From contig NZ_FBYC01000004.1 of NCBI RefSeq assembly GCF_001517585.1, positions 1,941,501-2,005,500 on the forward strand: 64,000 nucleotides of DNA, given 5' to 3'. The translations under genes and the position numbers were made by a program. The notes below the pieces were generated by a model. It was not told the DNA's origin and searched no databases. It saw nothing but the letters and a program-made list of their open reading frames with translations. Shown here piece by piece: positions 43,532 through 52,099 of the stretch (positions within the stretch are counted from its first letter, which is position 1; each line of letters begins with the position of its first letter). The stretch comes from Roseibaca calidilacus. GTDB lineage: Bacteria; Pseudomonadota; Alphaproteobacteria; Rhodobacterales; Rhodobacteraceae.

Positions 43532-44305
43532 TTACCCGTCAGCCTGCGCAGCAAGGAACCCGATAATATCGATGCGTTCCTGCTCATCGCGCACGCCGGG
43601 ATAGGCCATGCGGTTGCCGGGCAGGTAGTCATCGGGGTTGGTCAGCCATTCTTCCAGCCGTTCCGGCGTCCAGACGCCGCCTGCGTCTTGCAGCGCATCG
43701 GAATAGCGCCAGTTCTCGACGGCTGCCACCTCTCGCCCGACAATGCCAACAAGGTGCGGACCACCGGCATTGCGTTCGGCGTTATATTGGTGGCAGGCAG
43801 AACATTGGCGAAAGGCGCTTTCACCCGCGTCGATATCGGCGCTGGCCAGCAGTGGCGATTCTTCCAACCAGTTGTCAGACCCGGATTCTTCTGCCGGGGC
43901 CTCTGCAGAGGCTGTCTCGGCCTGCGCGCTGTCATCCTCAGCTTCGGCAGTTTCGACCTCTGAATCCTCGTCACCGCGCGCGGCGTCATCCTCTGCCGAA
44001 GCGGTTTCTTCCTCTGCTTCGGCGTCGGCTTCTGCCTCAGGCTCTGCCTCTGCCGTTTCGACCGATTCCTCCTCGTCTTCCGGGGCGGGTTCGGGCGCGT
44101 CATCCGCGCTGGCGGCCTCTTCGCTGTCGTCCTCCTCCGCGGCCGGGGCTTCCGCCACCTGCGGCGCACCGTTTTGCCCCGGGCCATCGCGGAAACTGCT
44201 GACCGTGGCCAGCACCAAAAGCAGGGCCGTGCCGCCGATCACGCCAACACGCAGCAGTTTTTCAGCAGGGCTCATGGACTCTATCGGGTCTTTCCGGGGG
44301 GGCAT
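43532..44305 (-). CDS. Membrane-anchored c-type cytochrome with a long acidic linker
   Basis: The 257-residue protein has one N-terminal membrane anchor (residues 17-38) and no evident cleavage site, then a very acidic, low-complexity Ala/Glu/Asp linker at about residues 50-150. A class I cytochrome c domain follows with CSACH at 168-172 and probable axial Met233 in NRMAYPGV. The domain resembles the cytochrome c2/CycM type that carries electrons from the bc1 complex to terminal oxidase. The linker probably lets the haem domain swing between partners (inference). The linker is unusually long. Confidence 0.88.
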   Translation of the reverse strand: MPPRKDPIESMSPAEKLLRVGVIGGTALLLVLATVSSFRDGPGQNGAPQVAEAPAAEEDDSEEAASADDAPEPAPEDEEESVETAEAEPEAEADAEAEEETASAEDDAARGDEDSEVETAEAEDDSAQAETASAEAPAEESGSDNWLEESPLLASADIDAGESAFRQCSACHQYNAERNAGGPHLVGIVGREVAAVENWRYSDALQDAGGVWTPERLEEWLTNPDDYLPGNRMAYPGVRDEQERIDIIGFLAAQADG

Positions 44306-44393
44306 GTCATCCTCTGGCGTTGCAAACGTTTCGGCACTTTGACCTAAGCGGGATTACCGCCAAGTAAACAGTATCTGCTCAGAAAGCGTGCAA

Positions 44394-45386
44394 TCAAGCG
44401 TTTACATCGACCACCACGCGCCCCTTCACCTGCCCTTTCAGGATATCCGCACCCAACTGCGGCAGGTCGGCCAGCGTGGCGGGCTGGCTCATGGCCTCCA
44501 GCTTGTCCAGCGGCAGATCGGCGGCAATGCGCTGCCACGCGCGCAGGCGGTTGTCATAGGGTTGCATCACGGAATCGATGCCCAGCAGGTTTACCCCGCG
44601 CAGCAGGAAAGGCACCACGGTTGCAGGCAACCCGGCACCGCCGGCAAGGCCAACAGCGGCAACCGAAGCGCCGTATTTCATCTGCCCCAGCACGCGGGCC
44701 AGCATTGCGCCGCCCACAGCATCGACGCAGCCCGCCCATGTTTCCGATTCCAGCGGGCGCTTGACGGTTTCGTTCAATTCTTCGCGCGGCACGATCTGGC
44801 TTGCGCCAAGGTCACGCAGATAGGCTTCGGTTTCGGGCCGCCCAGTGACGGCGGCAACCTCGTGGCCCAGCGCGGCCAGAAGCGCGACCGCAACAGACCC
44901 CACGCCACCGGCAGCGCCCGTGACCAACACAGGCCCTTGGCCCGGCTGAAGCCCATGATCTTCCAGCGCCATAACGGCCAGCATCGCGGTGAAACCGGCG
45001 GTGCCCACGGCCATGGCCTGCCGCGCGCTCAGGCCGTCAGGCAGGGGCACCAACCAGTCCGCCTTGACGCGCGCTTTCTGCGCATAGCCGCCCCAATGCG
45101 CTTCGCCCACGCGCCAGCCAGTCAGAACGACCGCATCGCCGGGCTTGTAGCGCGGATCGTCCGACGTCTCGACATGACCGGCGAAATCAATGCCCGGCAC
45201 ATGCGGGTAATTGCGCACAAGCCCACCGCCGGGGCCAATGCACAACCCGTCCTTGTAGTTGACCGTGGAATAGGCGACTGCGACCGTCACCTCGCCCGCA
45301 GGCAGGCGGTCTTCGGTCATGTCCTGCACAGCGGCCTTGGTTGTGCCGTCTTCCAGCTTCTCGACTACAAGCGCCTTGAATGTCAT
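44394..45386 (-). CDS. acuI: NADPH-dependent acryloyl-CoA reductase/quinone-oxidoreductase family (AcuI/YhdH)
   Basis: The 330-residue zinc-free MDR enzyme begins MTFKALVVEKLEDGTTKAAV. It has STVNYKDGLCIGPGGGLVRNYPHVPGIDFAG, the Rossmann loop LVTGAAGGVGSVAVALL and the C-terminal DILKGQVKGRVVVDV, all AcuI/YhdH features. AcuI reduces toxic acryloyl-CoA to propionyl-CoA in DMSP and 3-hydroxypropionate metabolism of marine Rhodobacterales. GGAGG lies 9 bp before this ATG; an ATG 6 bp upstream is possible. No DMSP-cleavage genes are nearby. Confidence 0.87.
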   Translation of the reverse strand: MTFKALVVEKLEDGTTKAAVQDMTEDRLPAGEVTVAVAYSTVNYKDGLCIGPGGGLVRNYPHVPGIDFAGHVETSDDPRYKPGDAVVLTGWRVGEAHWGGYAQKARVKADWLVPLPDGLSARQAMAVGTAGFTAMLAVMALEDHGLQPGQGPVLVTGAAGGVGSVAVALLAALGHEVAAVTGRPETEAYLRDLGASQIVPREELNETVKRPLESETWAGCVDAVGGAMLARVLGQMKYGASVAAVGLAGGAGLPATVVPFLLRGVNLLGIDSVMQPYDNRLRAWQRIAADLPLDKLEAMSQPATLADLPQLGADILKGQVKGRVVVDVNA

Positions 45387-45570
45387 TTGCATTCCCCTCC
45401 GAATGTTTGACCGAAAGCCTAATCCAGCCCCGCTGCCAAAGCCATGCCCGGCGTGCAGAATTTTGCGGCACAGTCCGGCGCGTGGTGCGCAGTCCCGGAT
45501 TTTCCATTGTGACGCGCGCAGATTTCAGACTTAACTGCGCGGACGCGCCCTCGCATAACAAAGGCCCTGC

Positions 45571-47346
45571 ATGAGCTTCGAGCAGATCTTCGTCCTTCTG
45601 GTTTTGGCGGCTGTTTTGTTCAGCTTCTTCAAGGAAATCTACCCACCGGAAGTGACCGCACTCGGGGCATCGGCGGCGCTGTTGGTGATGGGTATCCTAC
45701 CCACGGAAGACTTCCTGCAAGTCTTTGCCTCTCCTGCGCCGATCACGATCGCGATGATGTTCATCCTGTCGGCAGCACTGGAACGCACCGGCGTTCTGGA
45801 CATTCTGGGCGCGTGGATGCGCGCCCATGCGCGCGGGTCGTATCTGCGTGCGATGTTCCTGATGATGGGGGGCGCGATGGTGGCCTCTGCTTTTATGAAC
45901 AATACCCCCGTTGTCATCTTGCTGACGCCAGTCATGATCTCTGTGGCCAGTTCTGTCGGCGTGACACCGTCGCGGATGCTGATACCCCTGTCCTACGCCG
46001 CGATCATGGGCGGCACGCTGACGCTGGTCGGCACCTCGACCAACATCTTGATGAGCGGCGTTGCCACGGATGCGGGCGAGCCGCCGCTGACCATGTTCGA
46101 AATGACCCTGCCCGCCTTGCTGATGGCCAGTGTCGGTATGGCCTATATGGTGTTCGCCGGGCGCTTCTTGCTGCCCGACCGCACCTCGATGGCCTCCATG
46201 CTTGGTCAGGACGGAAAGCGCAAGTTCATGGCGCGCCTGCTGATCCCGGCGGGGTCCAACTATATCGGTCAGACGCTGGCGGACCTGCCGTTCAACAATC
46301 GCGCCGCACGGGTGCTGGACGTGGTGCGCGGCGAGGTGTCGTTGCGGCGCAGGCTGGATGACGTGGTGCTGGAAGCGGGTGACCGCGTGGTCATCAAGAC
46401 CGATACCGGCGAAATCCTTGGCCTGAAGGAAGACGGCGAGATCGAATTCCGCGACATGTCCGACAGTGGCTTCGCCCCCGTCACCGCCGCCCGCACCATC
46501 ACGATGGAAGCCAGCATCGGCCCCAATTCGTCCCTGCGCGGGCGGCCCATCAAGGCGCTGAAGCTGCGGCGGCGTTATGGCGTGTATCTGATGGCCGTTC
46601 ACCGCCAAGAGCGCAACATTTCGGACGACGTGCAGAATCTGCGCCTGCAATTTGCCGACACGCTGCTGCTGGAAGGGCCGCCAGAGGGCATTCAGCGCAT
46701 GATCGAGGATGGCGGTATCGTGAACCTGTCTGAGCCGTCCGAGCAACCCGTGCGGCGCGGCAAGGCCCCGATTGCCGTTGCCACGGTGCTGGCCGTGGTT
46801 GTTTTGGCGGCGCTGAACGTTATGCCCATTGCCGGGCTGGCGGTGGTGGGCGCGGTGGTGGTCATGCTGACCCGCTGCGTGGACCCGGAAGAGGCCTTCG
46901 ACGCCATCGACTGGCGCATCCTATTCCTGATTTTCGGCATGTTGGGCCTAAGCATGGGCATGGCCGCAACAGGCACGGCAGAGCTGATCGTGGAGAACTT
47001 TATCGGGCTGGTTGGCGGCTTTGGTCCGCTGGCCATTCTGGCGGCGGTCTATGTGCTGACCAACGCGCTGACTGAAATGGTGTCGAACAACGCCGTGGCG
47101 GTGCTGGTCGGCCCCATCGTGATCGCGCTGGCGCTGCAACTGGGCTACGATCCGCGCCCGTTTATCATCGCTGTGATGTTCGCGGCCTCTGCCAGCTTCG
47201 CCACACCCATCGGCTACCAGACGAACACGTTCGTCTATAGCGCCGGGGGCTACAAGTTCACCGATTTCCTGCGCGTGGGTCTGCCGCTGAACCTGCTCTA
47301 TGCCGCCATGGCGGTAGGGGTGATCCCGTTATTCTTTCCGTTTTAG
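45571..47346 (+). CDS. SLC13-family (divalent anion:Na+ symporter-like) permease with RCK/TrkA-C domains
   Basis: The 591-residue inner-membrane protein has N-terminal helices including the family motif MNNTPVVILLTPVMISVA and GGTLTLVGTSTNILMSG. A cytoplasmic insert of about residues 205-385 holds two TrkA-C-like modules (AGSNYIGQTLADLPFNNRAARVLDVVRG, IGPNSSLRGRPIKALKLRRRYGVYLMAVHR). A second helical half repeats the NTP-like motif (SNNAVAVLVGPIVIALA). Such proteins move sulfate, dicarboxylates or similar anions; which one is unknown. It is followed by an AT-rich patch with an IS. Confidence 0.88.
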   Translation: MSFEQIFVLLVLAAVLFSFFKEIYPPEVTALGASAALLVMGILPTEDFLQVFASPAPITIAMMFILSAALERTGVLDILGAWMRAHARGSYLRAMFLMMGGAMVASAFMNNTPVVILLTPVMISVASSVGVTPSRMLIPLSYAAIMGGTLTLVGTSTNILMSGVATDAGEPPLTMFEMTLPALLMASVGMAYMVFAGRFLLPDRTSMASMLGQDGKRKFMARLLIPAGSNYIGQTLADLPFNNRAARVLDVVRGEVSLRRRLDDVVLEAGDRVVIKTDTGEILGLKEDGEIEFRDMSDSGFAPVTAARTITMEASIGPNSSLRGRPIKALKLRRRYGVYLMAVHRQERNISDDVQNLRLQFADTLLLEGPPEGIQRMIEDGGIVNLSEPSEQPVRRGKAPIAVATVLAVVVLAALNVMPIAGLAVVGAVVVMLTRCVDPEEAFDAIDWRILFLIFGMLGLSMGMAATGTAELIVENFIGLVGGFGPLAILAAVYVLTNALTEMVSNNAVAVLVGPIVIALALQLGYDPRPFIIAVMFAASASFATPIGYQTNTFVYSAGGYKFTDFLRVGLPLNLLYAAMAVGVIPLFFPF

Positions 47347-47553
47347 GGGGCTGGATACACAAACGCCCCATGTCGGCTCGGCGTCCATCAACAACATTCA
47401 GTAATTACGCAGAATCGTAGGGTTATTTGAGAAGCAGCATCTGTTTCGACCCTAATCCGACAATTAAATGAAAAATTTTCAATATCTTATTTTAACGGTC
47501 GGTAAGCCTTGCTACTTTAATAAAGCGTCTAAGCCAAGCATTTTTAATTTTCC
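47347..47553. other. AT-rich intergenic stretch, no gene seen
   Basis: GC drops sharply compared with all neighbours (long A/T runs at 47460-47560). Nothing codes convincingly. Together with the following small frame it looks like acquired or decayed DNA at the insertion point of the IS. Confidence 0.5.
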
Positions 47554-47784
47554 TCAAGTTTGAATCCAAATATCGTCTGTTTCACCCAGACTTACTCCTT
47601 TTCGCCGTATTGGTTCCGACGATATATATCGCCTCTTTAACCCTTTCAATTTCTGCCAGCCTTGGCGTTTTCCCTGAATCCTTGAAAGACGATCAGTATC
47701 AATATACAGGGCCGATTCCAACCCAGTGCCTTTCTCGCCAATATACGTTAATTTACAGCGTTCACCCTTAGGCTCCAGACTCAT
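47554..47784 (-). pseudogene. Small AT-rich open frame starting inside the IS end; probable gene remnant
   Basis: The 76-codon frame begins MSLEPKGERCKLTYIGEKGT. Its ATG and first codons come from the terminal inverted repeat of the IS, and the rest is AT-rich DNA outside it. When the IS and one TA copy are removed, the same frame continues upstream only to an in-frame TAG with no start codon, so no intact ancestral gene can be rebuilt here. It is basic (KRQGWQKLKGLKRRY) and has no recognised domain. It may be untranslated. Confidence 0.4.
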
Positions 47785-47793
47785 TGATATTCA
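47771..47793 (+). repeat. IS terminal inverted repeat, orfB end
   Basis: GGCTCCAGACTCATTGAT followed by ATTCA; it matches the other end with a few mismatches and small gaps. Confidence 0.8.
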
Positions 47794-48180
47794 CAGCCAG
47801 AAGAGGACGGTTGCTGCGAGCGCGACTGCGGAAAGGAACACCTTTGGGCATCTGTCGTAGCGAGTGGCGATCCTGCGCCAATCCTTTAGCCGACCGAACA
47901 TGATCTCGATCCGGTTGCGCCGTTTGTAGCGTCGCTTGTCGTATTTCACAGGGGTCTTGCGCTTCTTTCGACCAGGGATGCAGGGCTTTATCTCTTTGTC
48001 TTTCAACGCATCTCTGAACCAGTCCGCATCATAGCCGCGATCTGCAAGCAGCCAATCAGCTTCTGGCAACTCCCGCAGCAAAGCCGCCGCACCGGTGTAG
48101 TCGCTGACCTGTCCGGCCGACATGAAGAAGGTAATGGGGCGACCGATAGCATCTGTGACAGCATGCAGTTTGGTATTCAT
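47791..48180 (-). CDS. IS5-family transposase, OrfB (catalytic C-terminal part)
   Basis: The 129 residues from MNTKLHAVTDAIGRPI hold the second catalytic Asp in LLADRGYDADWFRD and the Glu in RNRIEIMFGRLKDWRRIATRYD, the IS5 Y-(2)R-(3)E-(6)R-like signature. Translation very likely begins by -1 frameshifting from OrfA rather than at this ATG: the shifted frame reads GPGRLIGRTKGG directly into MNTKLHA, the usual continuous IS5 sequence. Confidence 0.9.
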   Translation of the reverse strand: MNTKLHAVTDAIGRPITFFMSAGQVSDYTGAAALLRELPEADWLLADRGYDADWFRDALKDKEIKPCIPGRKKRKTPVKYDKRRYKRRNRIEIMFGRLKDWRRIATRYDRCPKVFLSAVALAATVLFWL

Positions 48181-48200
48181 GCCGCCTTTCGTGCGACCGA

Positions 48201-48548
48201 TCAGGCGGCCAGGCCCCCCTTTTTGACCCGCAGGCTCGAAGCCGTGCGATGTGCTTTCAGATATGTGGCGTCGATCATGACCGTCTTGGTCTCAGTCCCC
48301 TCCGCCGCCAGACCCGCCATGATCCGGGCGAACACGCCCATATCGCTCCAGCGCTTCCAGCGGTTGTATAAGGTCTTGTGCGGACCATATTCCTTGGGCG
48401 CGTCGCACCACCGCAACCCATTGCGATTGATGAAGATTATCCCGCTGAGAACGCGTCTGTCGTCAACGCGAGGCTTGCCATGGCTCTTGGGGAAGAAGGG
48501 TTTTAGACGCTCCATCTGGGCGTCGGTCAGCCAGAAAAGATTGCTCAT
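48201..48548 (-). CDS. IS5-family transposase, OrfA (N-terminal part)
   Basis: The 115-residue frame begins MSNLFWLTDAQMERLKPFFP, the standard N terminus with the DNA-binding domain (DDRRVLSGIIFINRNGLRWCDAP, YGPHKTLYNRWKRW), and contains the first catalytic Asp in VMIDATYLKAHRTA. It ends shortly after a run of A and G that permits frameshifting into OrfB. Alone it is an incomplete transposase. Confidence 0.9.
   Translation of the reverse strand: MSNLFWLTDAQMERLKPFFPKSHGKPRVDDRRVLSGIIFINRNGLRWCDAPKEYGPHKTLYNRWKRWSDMGVFARIMAGLAAEGTETKTVMIDATYLKAHRTASSLRVKKGGLAA
48214..48224 (-). other. Probable programmed -1 frameshift site of the IS
   Basis: On the coding strand the run is AAAAAGGGGGG, placed just before the OrfA stop. 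A one-base backward slip joins OrfA to OrfB and restores the conserved IS5 sequence. Confidence 0.75.
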
Positions 48549-48587
48549 TGATCAGTCTCCTTGCGGAGCGTGAATCACGCCGCAAAG

Positions 48588-48610
48588 GTGAAATCAATGG
48601 GTCCTGAGCC
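48588..48610 (-). repeat. IS terminal inverted repeat, orfA end
   Basis: On the minus strand it reads GGCTCAGGACCCATTGAT then TTCAC, the imperfect partner of the repeat at 47771-47793. Confidence 0.8.
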
Positions 48611-48727
48611 TAACGGATAAGTCATGGCATCCCGACTACGATATTCCTAGTGCCCTCTCAAGATAGTGCGTGGTGGAATTCGATGTAGAGAACGCTCGCT
48701 TCTCGACCCGCACAACCGCCCTACCAC

Positions 48728-50224
48728 CTAACTCCGCGCCCCCATCAGCCGGGCAATCGGCACGTAATCATCCGTCATGACAACCGTGCTGTCGCGCGCG
48801 GCCAAATCGCGGATCGACGCGGCGTCCACCCGCACCACCTGACGCGCTTCGGGGTGCATGTGGGTAAACTGGCTGACCGGGGTCGGCGCGTCGCCCGCGA
48901 CCATGATGAACACGCGGCGGTCCTCTGACGGGTCATGCAGCGGGTCGGCCCAGATTTCGACCACCTCGAACTCTGCCTGCGCGGTGGCCACGACCGAGGC
49001 CAGCGCCTCCAGCCGGTCCATATGGTCGATCACGTTCATGATATACGCGCCGCCGGGGTTCAGCCGGTCCTTCACAAGGGCGAAAAACTCTTGCGTTATC
49101 AGGTGTTCGGGCACGGCGATATCGGTGAACGCATCGCCGATGACGATGTCATAGGTCGTGTCCGACAAGGTCAGCACCCGGCGCGCATCGGAATGGATGA
49201 CCGTCGCGGTTGCCGGGTCGAACCAGAAATGTTCGGCGGCACTGCGCGTCACCTCTGGGTCCATTTCGGCCACGGTCGCATCGACGGGTTCATCATGTGC
49301 GGCCCAAGCGCGCGGCAAGGCGTAATTGCCCCCGCCGATCAGAAAGGCCGACCACGCGGCGCGCCCCTCCATCCGCAGGCGCGACAACCCATCCAGCATC
49401 ATGGCATGAACCGTCAACATGGCGCGCGGGTCATCGCCTGACGAGATGCCATGCACAAGATGATCCAGCACCATCACCCGCTCTGGCCCGATGGGCGATT
49501 GTTCGACCACGCGAATGCAGAAATAATTGCTTTCCACCGTGCAAGGATCGGGGCGCGACAGGGTCGCCCCGGCCAGCACCAAGGGCACCAGCGCGGCAAC
49601 ACCGCCTTGCACCAGCCAGCGGCCCAGCCCCTGCGCGGCCCAGAAACTGTGCAGCGCCAAAGCGGCATAGACCACCGTAACCACCACCAGCGTGCCGGTG
49701 CTGCCCAGCCATGAAATGAACACGAACCCTGCCGCGAGCGTGCCAAGAATGGCCCCCCATGCGCCCGCTGCGAACATGGCCCCCAAAGCGCGGCCCGCGC
49801 GGTCAGGATGGCGCAGAACGGCCACATGGCTGAGGATGGGGGCCGGGATGCCCGCGAAAAACGAAGGCAGAAAGAACACCAGCGTTGTCAGCACCACGAT
49901 CACGGCCACGGGGTGGTCGACCGTCGTGATGACCGGCCCGGCCATACCGCGCAGCAAGAACAGCGCCCCGCCCGTGGTCAGCGCCGCGGCCAGCAGCGCC
50001 CAGCCATTCGCGCGCAGGGCTTGGTCCGGGGGCAATTCCGCAAGCCGCCCGCCAACCCAATGCCCGGCCGAGAACCCCGCCAACACCACCGCGATGATCG
50101 ACGTCCACGTATATAGCGACATGCCGACATAGGGGGCCAGCATCCGGCCCGCGACAATTTCCACCACAAGGCTGGCGGCGGCAACGGTGGCCTGCACCGC
50201 GATCAGAACCCAGAGTCTGTGCAT
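48728..50224 (-). CDS. Fused membrane protein with a spermidine-synthase-like domain
   Basis: The 498-residue protein has about seven predicted helices in residues 1-215 (LVVEIVAGRMLAPYVGMSLYTWTSII is typical of the fused family). A C-terminal Rossmann methyltransferase-like domain follows (AFLIGGGNYALPRAWAAH, ATVAEMDPEVTRSAAEHF, YDIVIGDAFTDIAVPEHLITQEFF). The soluble part resembles aminopropyltransferases, but polyamine synthesis has not been shown for most fused forms. GGAGG lies 4 bp before the ATG. The gene follows the IS by about 120 bp and is otherwise solitary. Confidence 0.85.
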   Translation of the reverse strand: MHRLWVLIAVQATVAAASLVVEIVAGRMLAPYVGMSLYTWTSIIAVVLAGFSAGHWVGGRLAELPPDQALRANGWALLAAALTTGGALFLLRGMAGPVITTVDHPVAVIVVLTTLVFFLPSFFAGIPAPILSHVAVLRHPDRAGRALGAMFAAGAWGAILGTLAAGFVFISWLGSTGTLVVVTVVYAALALHSFWAAQGLGRWLVQGGVAALVPLVLAGATLSRPDPCTVESNYFCIRVVEQSPIGPERVMVLDHLVHGISSGDDPRAMLTVHAMMLDGLSRLRMEGRAAWSAFLIGGGNYALPRAWAAHDEPVDATVAEMDPEVTRSAAEHFWFDPATATVIHSDARRVLTLSDTTYDIVIGDAFTDIAVPEHLITQEFFALVKDRLNPGGAYIMNVIDHMDRLEALASVVATAQAEFEVVEIWADPLHDPSEDRRVFIMVAGDAPTPVSQFTHMHPEARQVVRVDAASIRDLAARDSTVVMTDDYVPIARLMGARS

Positions 50225-50290
50225 ACACCCTCCCGAAGCAGCACCAGCAGGTTAGGGCCAAGCCCAAACAAGGACAAGCAAGCGTTGCGC

Positions 50291-50701
50291 CTAATCCATC
50301 CACGGCGCGACATGGGCGATGTCCTCATCTGACCAGCCGAAATGATGCGCCAATTCATGCAGGTAGACATGCGCGACCAGATGGCCAAGCGGGATATCCC
50401 CGCGCGCCACCCATTCGTCCAGAATGGGGCGGCGGAACAGCCAGATCGTGTCCGGCCCCAGCGCCTGACCGCTCATCTTGTCGGGCAAGGGCGTGCCGTC
50501 ATACAGGCCGGTCAGCTCATACGGGTCGTCTATGCCCATTTCGTCCAGCACCGCGTCGGGCGCGAAATCGACCACCTGCACGGCGATGGCGCGGGCATGG
50601 GTCGCGAACGGCTCTGGCAGATCGGCAATCGCGGCCGTAACCAGCGCCAGAAAATCGGCATCGGCGGGGGGCAGGCTGTCGGTGAAGGCTGTGTCACTCA
50701 T
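50291..50701 (-). CDS. Zinc metallopeptidase-family protein (DUF1025 type)
   Basis: The 136-residue protein from MSDTAFTDSLPPADADFLAL has the zincin motif HELAHHFGWSDEDI near the C terminus and the family features DDPYELTGLYDGTPLPDKM and IWLFRRPILDEW. It is a small, cytoplasmic, putative metallopeptidase of unknown substrate. The longer open frame extends into gltX on the other strand and was rejected. It lies 66 bp downstream of the fused gene's start and is divergent from gltX. Confidence 0.85.
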   Translation of the reverse strand: MSDTAFTDSLPPADADFLALVTAAIADLPEPFATHARAIAVQVVDFAPDAVLDEMGIDDPYELTGLYDGTPLPDKMSGQALGPDTIWLFRRPILDEWVARGDIPLGHLVAHVYLHELAHHFGWSDEDIAHVAPWMD

Positions 50702-50767
50702 GCCCTTGGTCTTGCACGCGCGCAGCGCTTGTGAAAGAGGAAAGCGGATGAAAAAGGGGTTTTCACC

Positions 50768-52099
50768 ATGTCCAGCATCGTCACCCGCTTCGCGCCTTCG
50801 CCCACGGGCTACCTGCATATTGGCAATCTGCGGACCGCGCTTTTCAACTACCTGATCGCGCGGCAACAGGGCGGCACCTTTGTGCTGCGGCTGGATGACA
50901 CCGATCAGGATCGGTCCAAGCAAGAATATATAGATGCGATCCAGTTCGATCTGGAATGGCTGGGCCTGACATGGGACCGGATCGAGCAACAGTCGAAACG
51001 GCTGGACCGCTACCACGACGCCGCCGAAAAGCTGCGCGCAGACGGTCGTTTCTATGAATGTTTCGAGACCCCGACCGAACTGGACCTGAAGCGCAAGAAA
51101 CAACTGAACATGGGTCGCCCGCCGGTCTATGACCGCGCGGCCCTTGCGCTGGATGACGGCGCGCGCGAGCGCCTGCGCGCCGAGCGCGCGGGCTATTGGC
51201 GCTTTTTGCTGAACCAGACGCGGATAGAATGGGAAGACGGCATCCTTGGGCCGCTTTCCATCGACGCGGCCAGCGTGTCTGACCCGGTGCTGATCCGCGC
51301 AGATGGGCAGGTGCTATACACCTTGGCGTCGGTTGTGGACGACACGGATATGGGCATTACCCATGTCGTGCGCGGGTCCGACCATGTGACGAATACCGCC
51401 ACGCAAATCCAGATCATCGAAGCGCTGGGCGGCCATGTCCCCAGCTTCGCGCACCATTCGCTTCTGACAGGCCCGCAGGGCGAGGCATTGTCAAAACGGC
51501 TGGGCGTATTGTCCTTGCGCGATCTGCGCGAACAGGGTGTCACACCGAATGCGCTGTTGTCGCTGATGGCGCGGCTTGGGTCCAGCCAGCCGGTGGATCT
51601 GCGCCTGTCGCTTGATGAGATTGCCGAAGGCTTCGATCTGTCGCAATTCGGCGCAGCCCCCACCAAGTTCGACGCCGAAGACCTGTGGCCGCTGACCCGA
51701 GGCGACCTGCAAGCGCGGCCCTATGACGCCGTGGCAAGCACCATTCGCGCCCTTGGCGTGCCGGACGATCTGGCGCCGCAATTCTGGGACGTGGCGCGCG
51801 AGAATATCGACAAACTGGACGATCTGGGCGCGTGGTGGGCGCTGTGCCGTGATGGCGCGACGCCGGTCATTGCCGACGAAGACCGGGATTTCATTGCGCA
51901 GGCCATGGCATTGTTGCCGCCCCCGCCCTATGGCCCGACTGCGTGGAAGGATTGGACCGAAGCGGTCAAATCCGCCACCGGGCGCAAGGGCAAAGGGCTA
52001 TTCATGCCGCTGCGGCTGGCGCTGACGGGCCAAGCACGCGGGCCGGACATGGGCGCGCTGATGCCGCTTTTGCAGCGGGTGCCCGCGCGCGAGGCATGA
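50768..52099 (+). CDS. gltX: Glutamate-tRNA ligase
   Basis: The 443-residue class I synthetase has the HIGH-type motif PSPTGYLHIGNLRTALFNYL near residue 10, FVLRLDDTDQDRS, the stem-contact region THVVRGSDHVTNTATQI, and the KMSKS-type loop ALSKRLG. The LSKRLG form is often seen in the shorter of the two alphaproteobacterial GltX paralogues, so a second copy may exist elsewhere. AAGGGG precedes the start. The stop overlaps the next small gene by ATGA. Confidence 0.93.
   Translation: MSSIVTRFAPSPTGYLHIGNLRTALFNYLIARQQGGTFVLRLDDTDQDRSKQEYIDAIQFDLEWLGLTWDRIEQQSKRLDRYHDAAEKLRADGRFYECFETPTELDLKRKKQLNMGRPPVYDRAALALDDGARERLRAERAGYWRFLLNQTRIEWEDGILGPLSIDAASVSDPVLIRADGQVLYTLASVVDDTDMGITHVVRGSDHVTNTATQIQIIEALGGHVPSFAHHSLLTGPQGEALSKRLGVLSLRDLREQGVTPNALLSLMARLGSSQPVDLRLSLDEIAEGFDLSQFGAAPTKFDAEDLWPLTRGDLQARPYDAVASTIRALGVPDDLAPQFWDVARENIDKLDDLGAWWALCRDGATPVIADEDRDFIAQAMALLPPPPYGPTAWKDWTEAVKSATGRKGKGLFMPLRLALTGQARGPDMGALMPLLQRVPAREA

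Larger units (their letters stand above)
47771..48610 (-). mobile_element. Complete 840-bp IS5-family insertion sequence (IS427-like, two frames)
   Basis: The element is bounded by imperfect inverted repeats beginning GGCTC at both ends and by a directly repeated TA dinucleotide outside (47769-47770 and 48611-48612), the target duplication. It carries orfA and orfB with a slippery run between them and all three DDE residues, so it may still be active. Length, TA target and two-frame layout fit the IS427 subgroup of IS5. Confidence 0.9.

Noticed and set aside
43875-44160. Repeat array in the Glu/Asp/Ala-coding stretch
   Set aside because: The repetitive look comes from codons of the acidic linker; there are no regular repeat units or spacers, so it is not a CRISPR array or satellite.
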